Assembly: GCF_031179145.1 (NCBI RefSeq)
Contig: NZ_JAPSIB010000017.1
Location: forward strand, 1 to 64,000
DNA: 64,000 nucleotides
Reading direction: 5' to 3'
Source of the DNA: Brevibacterium sp.
GTDB lineage: Bacteria > Actinomycetota > Actinomycetes > Actinomycetales > Brevibacteriaceae
Both the position numbers and the translations under genes were made by a program. Of this stretch, positions 36,918-46,152 are shown piece after piece; positions within the stretch are counted from its first letter, which is position 1, and every line of letters starts with the position of its first letter. A model generated the notes under the pieces. It did not search any database. It saw only the letters and a list, made by a program, of their open reading frames with translations, and was not told where the DNA came from.

Positions 36918-39900
36918 GTCCTGCCGTGACCGTCGTCGTCACCACCGGCGACGCTTCCAGCAGGGCCGAGCTCGAAACCGCTCTCCGCCAGACCCACCCG
37001 GGGATCCCGATCGTGGACCTCGGGGGTCTCGCGGTGAGCGAGGCGCTCTCGCTGCCGGCCGTGGCGAAAAGTTCCCATCTGTGGTTCCTCACTCACGATT
37101 GCCGGCCGGCGCCTGGCTGCCTCGATGAACTCCTCGACGCCATCGGCGCCACCGAATCCATTGCCGCTGTCGGTCCCAAGATCATGCACGACGGGCGCAT
37201 CGTCTCCGCGGGAGTGACGACCACCTCGGCGGGCGCCCGCTTCAACCCTGTCGGCACCGGTGAGATCGACCAGGGCCAACGCGACTCGGACATCGACACC
37301 CTGGCCCTCGACATGCCCGGCATGCTCATCGCCACCGCCGACCTCGAACGCATCGGCGCACCCAGCCGCATCCTCGGCCCACCCCACCGCGGGATCGAAT
37401 ACTCCCGCCGACTGCGCGACCTCGGGCGCCGCGTCGTCGTCGCCCCGGCCGCGAGGCTCGAGATCTCGGCTGATCATGCCGTGCGTCTGGGCAGCTCCGC
37501 CCACCCGCCCGTCTCGAAGGCGCAGATCCGCGCCGAGCAGCGCTACCGGCTCAGCCTCGCCCATCCCTCCCTGCCTGCGCTCATCTGCCTGCTGGTGCTC
37601 AGCGGACTGAAGGACGCCGTCCTCGGACTGCTCGCCAACGACGTTCGCACGGCCTCCTGGCACCTGTCCGCGCTGCTCGGCCTCGGCGCCGATGCCCGCG
37701 CCACCGCGAAGGTGCGCAGAGCCAACGTCCGCCGCAGCCGGATCGCCAAGCGCGGTGGCAGCGCCCATCTGGCGGCGCTGTTCGCCAACCCCGACGAACT
37801 CGCCGTGGCGCGCCGGAGCATGCACGCCGCCGAGGAGACCCGGCGCGATCACGAACGACACGGCACCGCGACCCCAGACGAAGCCGACCTCCATCAGATC
37901 GGCGACACCGAGGAAGAGATCGACTCGTTCTCCCGCCTTGAGGTCAGCGGTGGGCCGGGGCTGTTCCGGCAGCCGCTGACCTACCTGATCGTCCTCGCCG
38001 CCGCGATGAGCGGATTCCTCTCCCATCGGCTGTTCGGACCCGGACACCTCACCGGCGGTGCGCTCGGTTCGACCGATGTCACTCTGCGCGACCTCTTCGC
38101 CCGGCTGCTCGATCCCACCGATGACGTCTCCACCGGGATCCTGGCTCCCGCCGACCCCTACCATGCGGTGCTGACGATGCTCAGCCTGCCGTTCCTCGGC
38201 GACGTCGACCTGATGGCTCGGACGCTGATCCTCCTCGGTCCGATCCTCGCGGTCATCGCCGCCTACGCCTGCGCCCGGATCGTCGTCAAGAGGAAGTGGG
38301 TCCGCGCCCTGGCGGCTCTGCTGTGGATCGCGGCCCCGGTGTTCACCACTGCCATCCCGGCCGGTCGCCTCGGCGTCATCCTCGCTTGGATCACCGCCCC
38401 GCTGGTCGTCCTGGCCCTGCGGCGCAGCCTGCGCTCGGGCTCCGTGGCAGCGGCGGCGACCGCCGGTCTGCTGCTCTTCGTCGTCATCGCCGGCATCCCG
38501 CTGATGCTGGTGGTCGGTCTCGTCCTCACCGCGTATCTGCTCGCCACCGGGCGGGGACTGCGACACCTCTGGCTCCTCGTGCCCACCGTGGCGCTGGCCT
38601 GGCCGTGGCTGCTCGGACTGTTCCGGGAGCCCGGCGCCCTCCTCGTCATGCCGGGGCAGACCCTGGCCCCGCCGGCGCCGCCGACCTACCTGCTCGCGCT
38701 CAGCTACCCGAGCCCGGTCGACATGACCTGGGCGTCGACGCTGCTCCGGGGTCTCGGGATCCACGGGGTCGGCGCCGAAGCGCTGGCCCTGTGGGTGCCG
38801 CTTCTGCTCGTGCCGATGCTCGTCCTCGCGTTCCTCACCCTCATCGAGGCCCGACTCAAGCTGCGCAAACTGATGTGGGCTGTCGGCCTCTACCTGTCCG
38901 GTCTGCTGCTGGCGACGGTGCAGATCCTGCTGCCCGCCCAGGTCGGTCCCTTCCAGCTCATCGGCTCCTACCCGGCGGCCGGGCTGACCCTGCTCAGCCT
39001 CGGCGCGGTGATGCTGTTGGCGCTCGGCGCCGAACGGACCACCGCCAAGTCGACGAGCAGACGACGCATCCCGATGCGCTCACTGGCCGGGCTGGTCGCC
39101 GTCGCCGCACTCGGCATGATCGTTCTCGGCATCGGCTCGAGCACCTCCTCACCGGATGTCGTCCATGCGCAGGAATCCGCCAGGATCCCGGCGCTGGCCG
39201 CGGACCGGGCGGCGAGCGAGGCCCGTGCCCGGACCCTGACGCTGAGCGAGGTCGACGGCCAGGTGCTGGCCTCGCTGATCTCGACTGCCGATGGCACGGT
39301 GGTCGGGACCTCGACGATCCACGCCGCCGAGGCGCTCGGTGGGTGGCCGTGGGAGCGCAGACCGCTGCCCATCCCCGCTGATCAAGTGCTCATCGCCCAG
39401 TCGGCGGCCTCCCTGTCCGCCGACGACGCCGTCGACGTCCGCTCCCTCCTCTCCCGCCTCGGCGTGGACTTCGTCCTCGTCGACCCGCAGTCGGCGAGAC
39501 TGGCGAACTCGGTGGCAGCGACCTCCGGACTGCTGCGGGTCGGACCCACCGAAGCCGGGACGCTGTGGCAGGTGGATGCACCCACCTCCGGCCGCTACCT
39601 CATCCGTGAGGCCGACGGCAGCCTGACCACCGCGAACGTCAGCGGCGACACCGTGCAGGTCCCGGCGGGGACCGATGGGCGCAGCCTCGTGGTGTCCACG
39701 CCCGCAGACGATCTGTCCGCCAGTCTCGACGGGGTCGAACTGCCCCGGCCGGACACCGCAGGCGCGGACTGGGCGGCAGCGTTCTCACTGCCTCCCTCGG
39801 GTGGCACCGTGACGCTGAGCAGCAGTTCGCCCCTGTACGCCCCCGGCGTGGTCGCGGGACTCGGGCTCGGGCTGATCTGCCTGCTGGTCGCGATCCCGTT

Positions 39901-39946
39901 CGGGTCCCGCACCCACCCACGTGCGTCCCAGGAGGCGAAGCCATGA
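36914..39946 (+). CDS. Large membrane glycosyltransferase (GT2-like N-terminal domain)
   Basis: A 1010-residue protein. Residues 1 to about 230 form a GT-A fold like family 2: TVVVTTGDASSRAELETALR, then LWFLTHDCRPAPGCLDELLD in the place of the acidic sugar-nucleotide motif, then VGPKIMHDGRIVSAG. From about 355 to 740 there are many transmembrane helices, followed by an extracytoplasmic portion and a last helix near 980-1000. This layout suggests transfer of a sugar to a lipid carrier or wall polymer. Acceptor and sugar are unknown. It is coupled to whiB (ATGA-type overlap) and to DUF5719. Confidence 0.85.
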   Translation: MSPAVTVVVTTGDASSRAELETALRQTHPGIPIVDLGGLAVSEALSLPAVAKSSHLWFLTHDCRPAPGCLDELLDAIGATESIAAVGPKIMHDGRIVSAGVTTTSAGARFNPVGTGEIDQGQRDSDIDTLALDMPGMLIATADLERIGAPSRILGPPHRGIEYSRRLRDLGRRVVVAPAARLEISADHAVRLGSSAHPPVSKAQIRAEQRYRLSLAHPSLPALICLLVLSGLKDAVLGLLANDVRTASWHLSALLGLGADARATAKVRRANVRRSRIAKRGGSAHLAALFANPDELAVARRSMHAAEETRRDHERHGTATPDEADLHQIGDTEEEIDSFSRLEVSGGPGLFRQPLTYLIVLAAAMSGFLSHRLFGPGHLTGGALGSTDVTLRDLFARLLDPTDDVSTGILAPADPYHAVLTMLSLPFLGDVDLMARTLILLGPILAVIAAYACARIVVKRKWVRALAALLWIAAPVFTTAIPAGRLGVILAWITAPLVVLALRRSLRSGSVAAAATAGLLLFVVIAGIPLMLVVGLVLTAYLLATGRGLRHLWLLVPTVALAWPWLLGLFREPGALLVMPGQTLAPPAPPTYLLALSYPSPVDMTWASTLLRGLGIHGVGAEALALWVPLLLVPMLVLAFLTLIEARLKLRKLMWAVGLYLSGLLLATVQILLPAQVGPFQLIGSYPAAGLTLLSLGAVMLLALGAERTTAKSTSRRRIPMRSLAGLVAVAALGMIVLGIGSSTSSPDVVHAQESARIPALAADRAASEARARTLTLSEVDGQVLASLISTADGTVVGTSTIHAAEALGGWPWERRPLPIPADQVLIAQSAASLSADDAVDVRSLLSRLGVDFVLVDPQSARLANSVAATSGLLRVGPTEAGTLWQVDAPTSGRYLIREADGSLTTANVSGDTVQVPAGTDGRSLVVSTPADDLSASLDGVELPRPDTAGADWAAAFSLPPSGGTVTLSSSSPLYAPGVVAGLGLGLICLLVAIPFGSRTHPRASQEAKP

Positions 39947-41400
39947 GACATCTGCGCAGCATTGTGACCTTCGCGGCCATCGCAGTTCCCGGGGTGCTCG
40001 TCGCCACGACCTCGTTCCTGACCCCGCCGATCCCGGGCACCCTCGATCGCAGTCCCGAGCAGGTGCGGATGCCCACCGCCGACACCCGCGTGATCTGCCC
40101 CGGCCCCCTGCTCGTCGACGATGCCGCCGAGGGCACCGACGCCGAGTTCGTCGACGACTCCAACGTCAGCACCAGAGTCGTCTCCTCCTCGGCGCCGGTC
40201 TCGGCCACGGACGGGTCGGTGTCGGCGGCCCGTCTGCAGGTCGCCGACCTCGGCGGAGCGGCAGACTTCGACAACCCCGTCTCCTCCGGCTTCGTCTCCG
40301 GCGACGATCCGATCTCCGCGACCAAGCTCATCACCGGCTTCGCCCGCCCCGGCGCTCCCGCCCTGACCACCGGGATGCAGACGATCGAGGGCACCTCCGG
40401 CGACCTCACCGGTCTTGCCACCCTCACCTGCGCCGCACCCGCGTCCAACTTCCGCATCCTCGCCGGCTCCGGGGCACCGGGATCGAACTCCCAACTGCTG
40501 CTGAGCAATCCCGGCGACGCTCCCGTGCAGGCGGAGGTCTCCCTGCTGACCCCCACCGGCTCCCGCGGCGAGCCGACGGACCTGAGCATCAAGGCCGGCG
40601 ACCAGCGGGCCGTGCGGCTGGCCGGACTGGCGGGCGGAGCCGACGCTCTGGCCGTCGAGGTCAACGCCACCGGCGGTGTCCTCTCCGGCTCCGTGCAGGA
40701 GACGCTGCTGGACGGGCTGACCCCCAAGGGCATCGATCTCGCCGCGGCCGGAGCCTCGGCCGACGCCCAGCAGGTCCTCACCGGCCTGGATGGCAAGGGC
40801 GTGCGCGTGCGGGTCGCCAACCCGGGAGCCGACATCGCCGAGGTGAGCCTCAAGGCCTACGGACCCGACGGACAGATCGATCTCCGGCGGTCGTCGATGA
40901 CGATCGCCCCGCGCGGCGTCGCCGAGGCTGACCTCGGCGATCTGCAGGCGACGAGCGTCGTCATCGATGCGAACCAGCCGGTGCAGGCCGGCGGATTCAT
41001 CGCCTCCGAACATGGCGGCGGCGCCGGGGACTTCGGCAGCGTCAGCGCCACCGAGCGCCTGGCCGACACCCAGGTGATGGCGCTGCCGCGGACCGGGACC
41101 AGCAAGCTCTTCATCTCACCCGGTCAGGGGCAGGTGCAGGTGCGCGGAATGCTCGACGACGGAACGCTCACCGACCCCCGCCAGATCGAGCTCAACCCCA
41201 CCGGCACCAGCGTCTTCTCTCCTGCGGAGCTGAGCTCGCAGGCGGTGCGGTCGGTGATCATCAACGGGGAGCATGCCTCGGGCAGCCAGTCGGACGGGGT
41301 GCATGCGAGCCTGGTCACCACCACCGATGCCGGGATCTCCGCCGTCGCGCCGGCACCGGCCCCGGCAGGAGTCGCTTACCGCGACATCCGCCTGCAGTGA
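39943..41400 (+). CDS. DUF5719 family exported protein
   Basis: A 485-residue protein with an N-terminal signal/anchor segment (IVTFAAIAVPGVLVATTSFL) and a long extracytoplasmic part rich in beta strands. It contains recurrent Gly/Ala/Ser stretches and the RVICPGPLLV block typical of DUF5719. Function is unknown. It is always next to the large glycosyltransferase in this cluster (from memory of other actinobacteria). Its ATG overlaps the glycosyltransferase stop, so the two proteins probably work together at the membrane. Confidence 0.8.
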   Translation: MRHLRSIVTFAAIAVPGVLVATTSFLTPPIPGTLDRSPEQVRMPTADTRVICPGPLLVDDAAEGTDAEFVDDSNVSTRVVSSSAPVSATDGSVSAARLQVADLGGAADFDNPVSSGFVSGDDPISATKLITGFARPGAPALTTGMQTIEGTSGDLTGLATLTCAAPASNFRILAGSGAPGSNSQLLLSNPGDAPVQAEVSLLTPTGSRGEPTDLSIKAGDQRAVRLAGLAGGADALAVEVNATGGVLSGSVQETLLDGLTPKGIDLAAAGASADAQQVLTGLDGKGVRVRVANPGADIAEVSLKAYGPDGQIDLRRSSMTIAPRGVAEADLGDLQATSVVIDANQPVQAGGFIASEHGGGAGDFGSVSATERLADTQVMALPRTGTSKLFISPGQGQVQVRGMLDDGTLTDPRQIELNPTGTSVFSPAELSSQAVRSVIINGEHASGSQSDGVHASLVTTTDAGISAVAPAPAPAGVAYRDIRLQ

Positions 41401-41443
41401 CCAGCGAACACCACCTGTGAAATGAGCCAGGGAACCGCTCCGT

Positions 41444-41806
41444 CTACGAGCCGCGGAGGATGTCGACCTGGTCGACGATCACCTCGGCGATCAGGGACTG
41501 CCGCTGCGCACTGGTGCTGTGGTGTTCGATGACCCGGCGATAGAGCACGATATGGGTCCGGCGGTCGCCGTTGGCCGGGAACACGCGTCCGAAGCTCGGC
41601 TCTGTCGAGTTCACCGGCGGGATCATGTCGATCGCGAGCACCACGTCGGCGAGGAGTTCGGGCTCCAGTGACTTCAGTCGCGCGAACTCCGCTGTGGCCG
41701 TCCGGGCGAAGCTGTCGGCGCGATCGAGGCGGGCGGGAACGTCGGCGCGGAACAGCGGGGAGCGCAGTCCGCGACCGTGCCGATCGCGATGCCGTCTGGT
41801 GGTCAT
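41444..41806 (-). CDS. Metallopeptidase family protein (Rv3259-like), no zinc motif visible
   Basis: A 120-residue protein with the features of the small metallopeptidase-family proteins beside whiB2/DUF3499: a basic start (RRHRDRHGRGLRSPL), a middle of the FGRVFPANGDRRTHIVLYRR type, and a C-terminal helix, IAEVIVDQVDILRG. That helix is where TTHA0227-type members carry HExxH, and no such motif is present. A protease role is therefore unlikely for this copy. It is convergent with DUF5719 and divergent from DUF3499. Confidence 0.7.
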   Translation of the reverse strand: MTTRRHRDRHGRGLRSPLFRADVPARLDRADSFARTATAEFARLKSLEPELLADVVLAIDMIPPVNSTEPSFGRVFPANGDRRTHIVLYRRVIEHHSTSAQRQSLIAEVIVDQVDILRGS

Positions 41807-41866
41807 GGGAGAACATTCTACTGGCCGACCCGGCCGGGGCTGCCCGGCATCGCCGGAGCCACAGGG

Positions 41867-41872
41867 TAGAGT
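41867..41872 (+). promoter_or_regulatory. -10 element (TAGAGT) for leaderless DUF3499 gene
   Basis: TAGAGT is followed by 8 bases and then GTG 41881; no Shine-Dalgarno is seen. It is the likely promoter for the DUF3499-manB-ahcY transcript. Confidence 0.45.
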
Positions 41873-41880
41873 GTGGGACT

Positions 41881-42258
41881 GTGTCCGCTGTGAGAATTTG
41901 TTCGAAAGTCAGCTGCTCCCGCAGCGCCGCCGCCACCATGACCTACGTCCATGCCGACGCCTGCGTCGTGGTCGGGCCCCTGTCGCGCCGTGCGGAACCG
42001 GGAGCCCATGATCTGTGCCTCGACCACGCCGCGAAGCTCACCCCGCCGGTGGGCTGGGAGCTCATCCGCATCGACGGCGGCCAGACCCCTCCCGAACGCA
42101 CACACGACGACCTGCTCGCCATCGCCGACGCGGTCCGCGAAGCCGCCGGACGCCCCACCGACAACCGCCCCGGACGCCCCACCGACATCCGCGCCGAGGA
42201 GGCACCGGGAGGACGCAGGCACGGGCACCTGCGCATCATCGGCGAAGGCCGCCGATGA
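41881..42258 (+). CDS. DUF3499 family protein
   Basis: A 125-residue actinobacterial protein. The conserved start is [20 protein letters not shown], with two Cys. A second half-site, [20 protein letters not shown], adds another Cys and a His, suggesting a small metal-binding fold (inference). GTG 41881 is chosen from the conserved N-terminus and the promoter spacing. The stop overlaps the phosphomannomutase start (ATGA). Confidence 0.85.
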   Translation: MSAVRICSKVSCSRSAAATMTYVHADACVVVGPLSRRAEPGAHDLCLDHAAKLTPPVGWELIRIDGGQTPPERTHDDLLAIADAVREAAGRPTDNRPGRPTDIRAEEAPGGRRHGHLRIIGEGRR

Positions 42259-45209
42259 CCGACGGTGACTCCCGGGCCCAACGCGTCCGCGCGCTCGAGT
42301 CTGCCTTCGGCGCCTACGACGTCCGCGGCCGGATCCCCGACCAACTCGATGACGACATCGTGTTCGCGATCGGCTGGGGCACAGCCCGGACCATGCGCGA
42401 GACCCATGGCACCACCGAGGTGGTCATCGGTCACGACATGCGACCGAGCTCTGCCGGATTCGCCCAGGCGCTGGCCGCCGGAGTCGCGGCGGCGGGGTCC
42501 CGGCCCGTGCTCCTGGGGCTGTGCTCGACCGACCAGCTCTACTTCGCCTCGGGGATCTTCGACCTGCCCGGCGCGATGATCACCGCCAGCCACAACCCCG
42601 CCGACTACAACGGGATCAAGATCTGCTCGCCGCGGGCCGGAGGCGTCAGCCGGGACTCCGGCCTGGGACGGATCAAGGAGCACGCCGGAGAGGCCCCGCA
42701 CCCCGAAGCTGACAATTCCTCGGAGTCGGCACCGGTCGCTGCGGCCGGCGTCGCGATCGATGAGGACGCCGCCGCCGAGATGTGCCGCCGCTACGTCGCC
42801 CGTCTCCGTGAGCTCACCCGCGTCGAGGAGGTCCGGGACCTGACAGTGGTCGTCGACTGCGGCAACGGGATGGCGGGCAAGCTCGTCGGCGAGGTGTTCG
42901 GCTCCGACGCCGGCTGCGCACCGGTTCCGTTCACGGTCATCGGCCTCTACACGGAGCTCGACGGCACCTTCCCCAACCACGAGGCCAACCCGCTCAAACC
43001 GGAGAACCTCCTCGACGTCCAGCGGGCCGTTGTCGAACACGGCGCCGACCTCGGACTGGCCTTCGACGGCGACGCCGATCGCTGCTTCTTCATCGACGAA
43101 CGGGGACACACCCTGTCCGCCTCGGCGGTGGGCGCCCTCGTCGCCTCGCGCGAGATCGCCCGCGCCCGCGCCGCCGGGGACCGCGAACCCGTCGTCATCC
43201 ACAACCACATCACCTCCCGCAGTGTGCCGGAGACGATCGCCGCAGCCGGTGGTCGGGCCGTGCGCTCGAAGGTCGGGCATTCGGGGATCAAGAGCCTGAT
43301 GCGACAGGAGCGGGCGGTGTTCGCCTGCGAGCATTCCGCGCACTTCTACTTCGAGGAGTTCTTCGGCGCCGACTCCGGGATGCTCGCCGCCTGCCACCTC
43401 ATCGCCGCCCTCGCCGGCCGCGCCGCGGACGGCACCCTCGCCTCGCAGCTCGTCGCCGAATACGACACCTACCTCCAGTCCGGAGAGATCAACTTCTCCG
43501 TCGACGATCCCACCGCGGTGCTCACCGATTTCGCCGCGTCCGCTGCGGACTTCCCCGACTGCACCGTCGAACACATCGACGGCGTCAGCCTCCAAGGGGA
43601 GGACTGGTGGGTCAACCTGCGCGAATCGAACACCGAGCCCCTCGTCAGGCTCAATGTCGAGGCCGCCGACGCCGACCGGCTGGCCGCACTCACCGCCCAA
43701 GTCAGCGACTTCGTCACCCATCACCCATCACCATCCGCAGGAGGCACTGTGCTCGAATCCACCGACTTCAAGGTCGCCGACCTCAGCCTCGCCGAGGCCG
43801 GACGCCACCAGATCCGCCTGGCCGAACGCGAGATGCCCGGACTCATGGCCCTGCGTGAGGAGTACGCCGGCACCAGCCCGCTGGCCGGCGCCCGCATCGC
43901 CGGTTCCCTGCACATGACGGTGCAGACCGCGGTCCTCATCGAAACCCTCGTCGTCCTCGGCGCCGAGGTGCGCTGGGCCAGCTGCAACATCTTCTCGACC
44001 CAGGACGAAGCCGCTGCGGCCGTGGTCGTCGGCTCGGGCACCCCCGAGTCGCCGTCCGGTGTTCCGGTCTTCGCTTGGAAGGGCGAGACCCTCGAAGAGT
44101 ACTGGTGGGCCGCCGACAAGATCTTCGACTTCGCGGACGGGCCCAACCTCATCCTCGACGACGGTGGTGACGCCACGATGTACGTCCTCGAAGGGGCCAA
44201 GGCCGAAGCCGCCGGGGGAGCCCCGGTCGCAGGAGAGGACGCTCCCGCCGAATACCAGGTCTTCCTGGCCCAGCTGAAGACCTCGCTGGAGGCCCGGCCC
44301 GGCCGGTTCGCGAAGCTGGCCGCCGGGATCAAGGGCGTCAGCGAGGAGACCACGACCGGCGTCAACCGCCTCTACCGCCTGGCGCGGGAGAACAACCTCC
44401 CGTTCCCCGCGATCAACGTCAACGACTCCGTGACGAAGTCGAAGTTCGACAACCGCTACGGCATCCGCCACTCCCTGCCGGACGGTCTCAACCGCGCCAC
44501 CGACGTCCTCATCGGCGGCAAGATCGCCGTCGTCGTCGGCTACGGCGATGTCGGCAAAGGTGCCGCCGAGGCGCTGCGCGGCCAGGGCGCACGCGTCATC
44601 GTCACTGAGATCGACCCCATCTGCGCGCTGCAGGCGACGATGGACGGCTACCAGGTCGACCTCCTCGACGATGTCGCCACCCAGGCCGACATCGTCATCA
44701 CGACCACCGGCAACACCCGGGTGGTCGGCGTCGACGTGCTGCAGAAGCTCAAACCAGGAGCCATCGTGGGCAACGTCGGCCACTTCGACGACGAGATCGA
44801 CCTGGCCGGGTTGGAGAAGCTCGAAGGCGTGTCGAAGGTCGAAATCAAACCCCAGGTCCACGAATGGACCGTGCCGGTTCCGGCCGAACTCGGACTCGAG
44901 CGGGAGACCACGGACATCCTCGTGCTCTCCGAGGGGCGGCTGCTCAACCTCGGCAATGCCACCGGACATCCCTCGTTCGTCATGAGCGCCTCGTTCTCCA
45001 ACCAGGTGCTCGCGCAGATCGAGCTGTGGCAACGCCACGAACTCTACGACAACATCGTGCACCGGCTGGCGAAAGAGCTCGACGAGAAAGTCGCGAGGCT
45101 CCACCTTCCGGCCCTCGGGGCCCGGCTGACCGAGCTGAGCAAGGAGCAGGCCGAGTACATCGGCGTCGACGTGGCCGGACCGTACAAGCCCGAGCACTAC
45201 CGGTACTGA
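42255..45209 (+). CDS. Phosphomannomutase-adenosylhomocysteinase single reading frame (ManB-AhcY fusion)
   Basis: One open frame of 984 codons joins two complete enzymes. Residues 1 to about 488 are a phosphomannomutase/phosphoglucomutase: phospho-Ser112 in [11 protein letters not shown], metal site Asp271-Asp273-Asp275 in [10 protein letters not shown], and C-terminal [11 protein letters not shown]. The linker [10 protein letters not shown] leads directly into AhcY from residue 499. No stop codon occurs at the junction in any frame. ManB makes mannose-1-phosphate; AhcY splits S-adenosylhomocysteine. They are normally separate genes. A Shine-Dalgarno and GTG at the junction suggest AhcY can also be made alone. 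A sequencing error removing a stop cannot be excluded. Confidence 0.8.
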   Translation: MTDGDSRAQRVRALESAFGAYDVRGRIPDQLDDDIVFAIGWGTARTMRETHGTTEVVIGHDMRPSSAGFAQALAAGVAAAGSRPVLLGLCSTDQLYFASGIFDLPGAMITASHNPADYNGIKICSPRAGGVSRDSGLGRIKEHAGEAPHPEADNSSESAPVAAAGVAIDEDAAAEMCRRYVARLRELTRVEEVRDLTVVVDCGNGMAGKLVGEVFGSDAGCAPVPFTVIGLYTELDGTFPNHEANPLKPENLLDVQRAVVEHGADLGLAFDGDADRCFFIDERGHTLSASAVGALVASREIARARAAGDREPVVIHNHITSRSVPETIAAAGGRAVRSKVGHSGIKSLMRQERAVFACEHSAHFYFEEFFGADSGMLAACHLIAALAGRAADGTLASQLVAEYDTYLQSGEINFSVDDPTAVLTDFAASAADFPDCTVEHIDGVSLQGEDWWVNLRESNTEPLVRLNVEAADADRLAALTAQVSDFVTHHPSPSAGGTVLESTDFKVADLSLAEAGRHQIRLAEREMPGLMALREEYAGTSPLAGARIAGSLHMTVQTAVLIETLVVLGAEVRWASCNIFSTQDEAAAAVVVGSGTPESPSGVPVFAWKGETLEEYWWAADKIFDFADGPNLILDDGGDATMYVLEGAKAEAAGGAPVAGEDAPAEYQVFLAQLKTSLEARPGRFAKLAAGIKGVSEETTTGVNRLYRLARENNLPFPAINVNDSVTKSKFDNRYGIRHSLPDGLNRATDVLIGGKIAVVVGYGDVGKGAAEALRGQGARVIVTEIDPICALQATMDGYQVDLLDDVATQADIVITTTGNTRVVGVDVLQKLKPGAIVGNVGHFDDEIDLAGLEKLEGVSKVEIKPQVHEWTVPVPAELGLERETTDILVLSEGRLLNLGNATGHPSFVMSASFSNQVLAQIELWQRHELYDNIVHRLAKELDEKVARLHLPALGARLTELSKEQAEYIGVDVAGPYKPEHYRY
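43739..43744 (+). promoter_or_regulatory. Internal Shine-Dalgarno (AGGAGG) before the ahcY portion
   Basis: AGGAGG followed by 4 bases and GTG 43749 inside the manB-ahcY frame. A perfect ribosome-binding site here indicates that ahcY was, or still is, initiated independently. Confidence 0.7.
43749..45209 (+). CDS. ahcY: Adenosylhomocysteinase (internal start within the fused frame)
   Basis: The AhcY part read from its own GTG is 486 residues, normal for actinobacterial SAH hydrolases. It hydrolyses S-adenosylhomocysteine to adenosine and homocysteine with bound NAD, relieving inhibition of methyltransferases. Seen: [47 protein letters not shown] (Lys/Asp of the active site), the NAD loop [21 protein letters not shown], and the C-terminal KPEHYRY. 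Same frame as manB upstream. Whether this shorter product is made alongside or instead of the fusion is not decided by the sequence. Confidence 0.85.
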   Translation: MLESTDFKVADLSLAEAGRHQIRLAEREMPGLMALREEYAGTSPLAGARIAGSLHMTVQTAVLIETLVVLGAEVRWASCNIFSTQDEAAAAVVVGSGTPESPSGVPVFAWKGETLEEYWWAADKIFDFADGPNLILDDGGDATMYVLEGAKAEAAGGAPVAGEDAPAEYQVFLAQLKTSLEARPGRFAKLAAGIKGVSEETTTGVNRLYRLARENNLPFPAINVNDSVTKSKFDNRYGIRHSLPDGLNRATDVLIGGKIAVVVGYGDVGKGAAEALRGQGARVIVTEIDPICALQATMDGYQVDLLDDVATQADIVITTTGNTRVVGVDVLQKLKPGAIVGNVGHFDDEIDLAGLEKLEGVSKVEIKPQVHEWTVPVPAELGLERETTDILVLSEGRLLNLGNATGHPSFVMSASFSNQVLAQIELWQRHELYDNIVHRLAKELDEKVARLHLPALGARLTELSKEQAEYIGVDVAGPYKPEHYRY

Positions 45210-45263
45210 GCGGCCTTTCGACCGGCGCCGTCTGCGGGCGCCGGCGCAGCGCCGACTCCGCCC

Positions 45264-45286
45264 AGGGCCGGCCTCCGGTCGGCCCT
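45264..45286. terminator. Hairpin between convergent ahcY and RDD genes
   Basis: AGGGCCGGCC (45264-45273) pairs with GGTCGGCCCT (45277-45286), one G-T wobble, 3-base loop. It ends 2 bases before the RDD stop codon and 55 bases after the ahcY stop. Probably works in both directions. Confidence 0.55.
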
Positions 45287-45288
45287 GC

Positions 45289-46116
45289 CTACCGGCGTCG
45301 GCGCAGTCGCAGCCCGTGCGGCAGCGCATCGACGCCCGTCCGGAAGTCCTCGGCGGCCCGGTTCCGACGCGTCTCCTTGGCCTGCTCGGCAGCGCGTCGC
45401 TGGTGGACGACGGCGGAGAGGAACTGCTCCGGCAGGGTGCCCTCCGGCGGCGCGGGGGCGACATAGGGATTGAGTTCGGTGGCCAGTTCGATCGAGCGCT
45501 GCCAGCGAGACTCCCGGGTCATGCCCTCAGCCATGCCGAGGAACGCGACGATGCGCCGGTGCAGACCCGGCGGCATCGCCGTGATGTCGGCGACGCCGAG
45601 CCACTCGTGCAGGTGCTCGGCCACGTGGGTGCCGACCAGTGGAGGCGCGGCGCTGCGTTCGCTGACGGCGAGGGTGCCGGCCATGTAGTCGCCGAGGCGC
45701 TTCGACTGCGACGACAGGAGCCCGGACAGTGCGGCGACGCCGCCGCCGGTGGAGAGGATCTCGAACGGCCAGAGCAGAGCCCGGATGAACGAGTGACGGA
45801 GCCGGACGGCGCCCCCGTCGTCGCGGACGACACGGAGCCCGAGGATCAGCTTGCCGGGTGAGCGGCCGTGGGTGAGGACCTCGAGGACGAGCGGCAGTCC
45901 CACGAACACTGCCAGACCGAGCACGAGCATGACCGACGTCAGCAGGAGGGCGTTGAGCATGAGGATCTCCACCAGCAGCCAGAACGCGGCGATGAGCAGG
46001 CCGATGTTGACGATCGAATAGACGACGTAGTCGATGAGACAGCTCAGCGCGCGAGCAGCCAACGCAGCCGGCTGGACACTCAGTTCGACAGCCTCTCCTG
46101 TCACCACGGTACTCAC
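45289..46116 (-). CDS. RDD family membrane protein
   Basis: A 275-residue protein with the RDD fold: LAARALSCLIDYVVYS (Arg and Asp in the first helix), two further helices, and GRSPGKLILGLRVVRDDGG. A soluble C-terminal tail of about 110 residues follows. RDD proteins are poorly understood; some affect ion exchange or transport. GTG 46116 is chosen because AGGA lies 7 bases upstream and the conserved fold begins soon after. It is divergent from the SpoIIM-like gene with a 36-base gap. Confidence 0.88.
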   Translation of the reverse strand: MSTVVTGEAVELSVQPAALAARALSCLIDYVVYSIVNIGLLIAAFWLLVEILMLNALLLTSVMLVLGLAVFVGLPLVLEVLTHGRSPGKLILGLRVVRDDGGAVRLRHSFIRALLWPFEILSTGGGVAALSGLLSSQSKRLGDYMAGTLAVSERSAAPPLVGTHVAEHLHEWLGVADITAMPPGLHRRIVAFLGMAEGMTRESRWQRSIELATELNPYVAPAPPEGTLPEQFLSAVVHQRRAAEQAKETRRNRAAEDFRTGVDALPHGLRLRRRR

Positions 46117-46140
46117 GTGTCCATCCTGACACAGTGCGGA

Positions 46141-46146
46141 TAGGGT
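46141..46146 (+). promoter_or_regulatory. -10 element (TAGGGT) for SpoIIM-like gene
   Basis: TAGGGT precedes ATG 46153 by 6 bases, fitting a leaderless start. GGAG in the spacer could be a very close Shine-Dalgarno instead. Confidence 0.45.
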
Positions 46147-46152
46147 TGGAGC

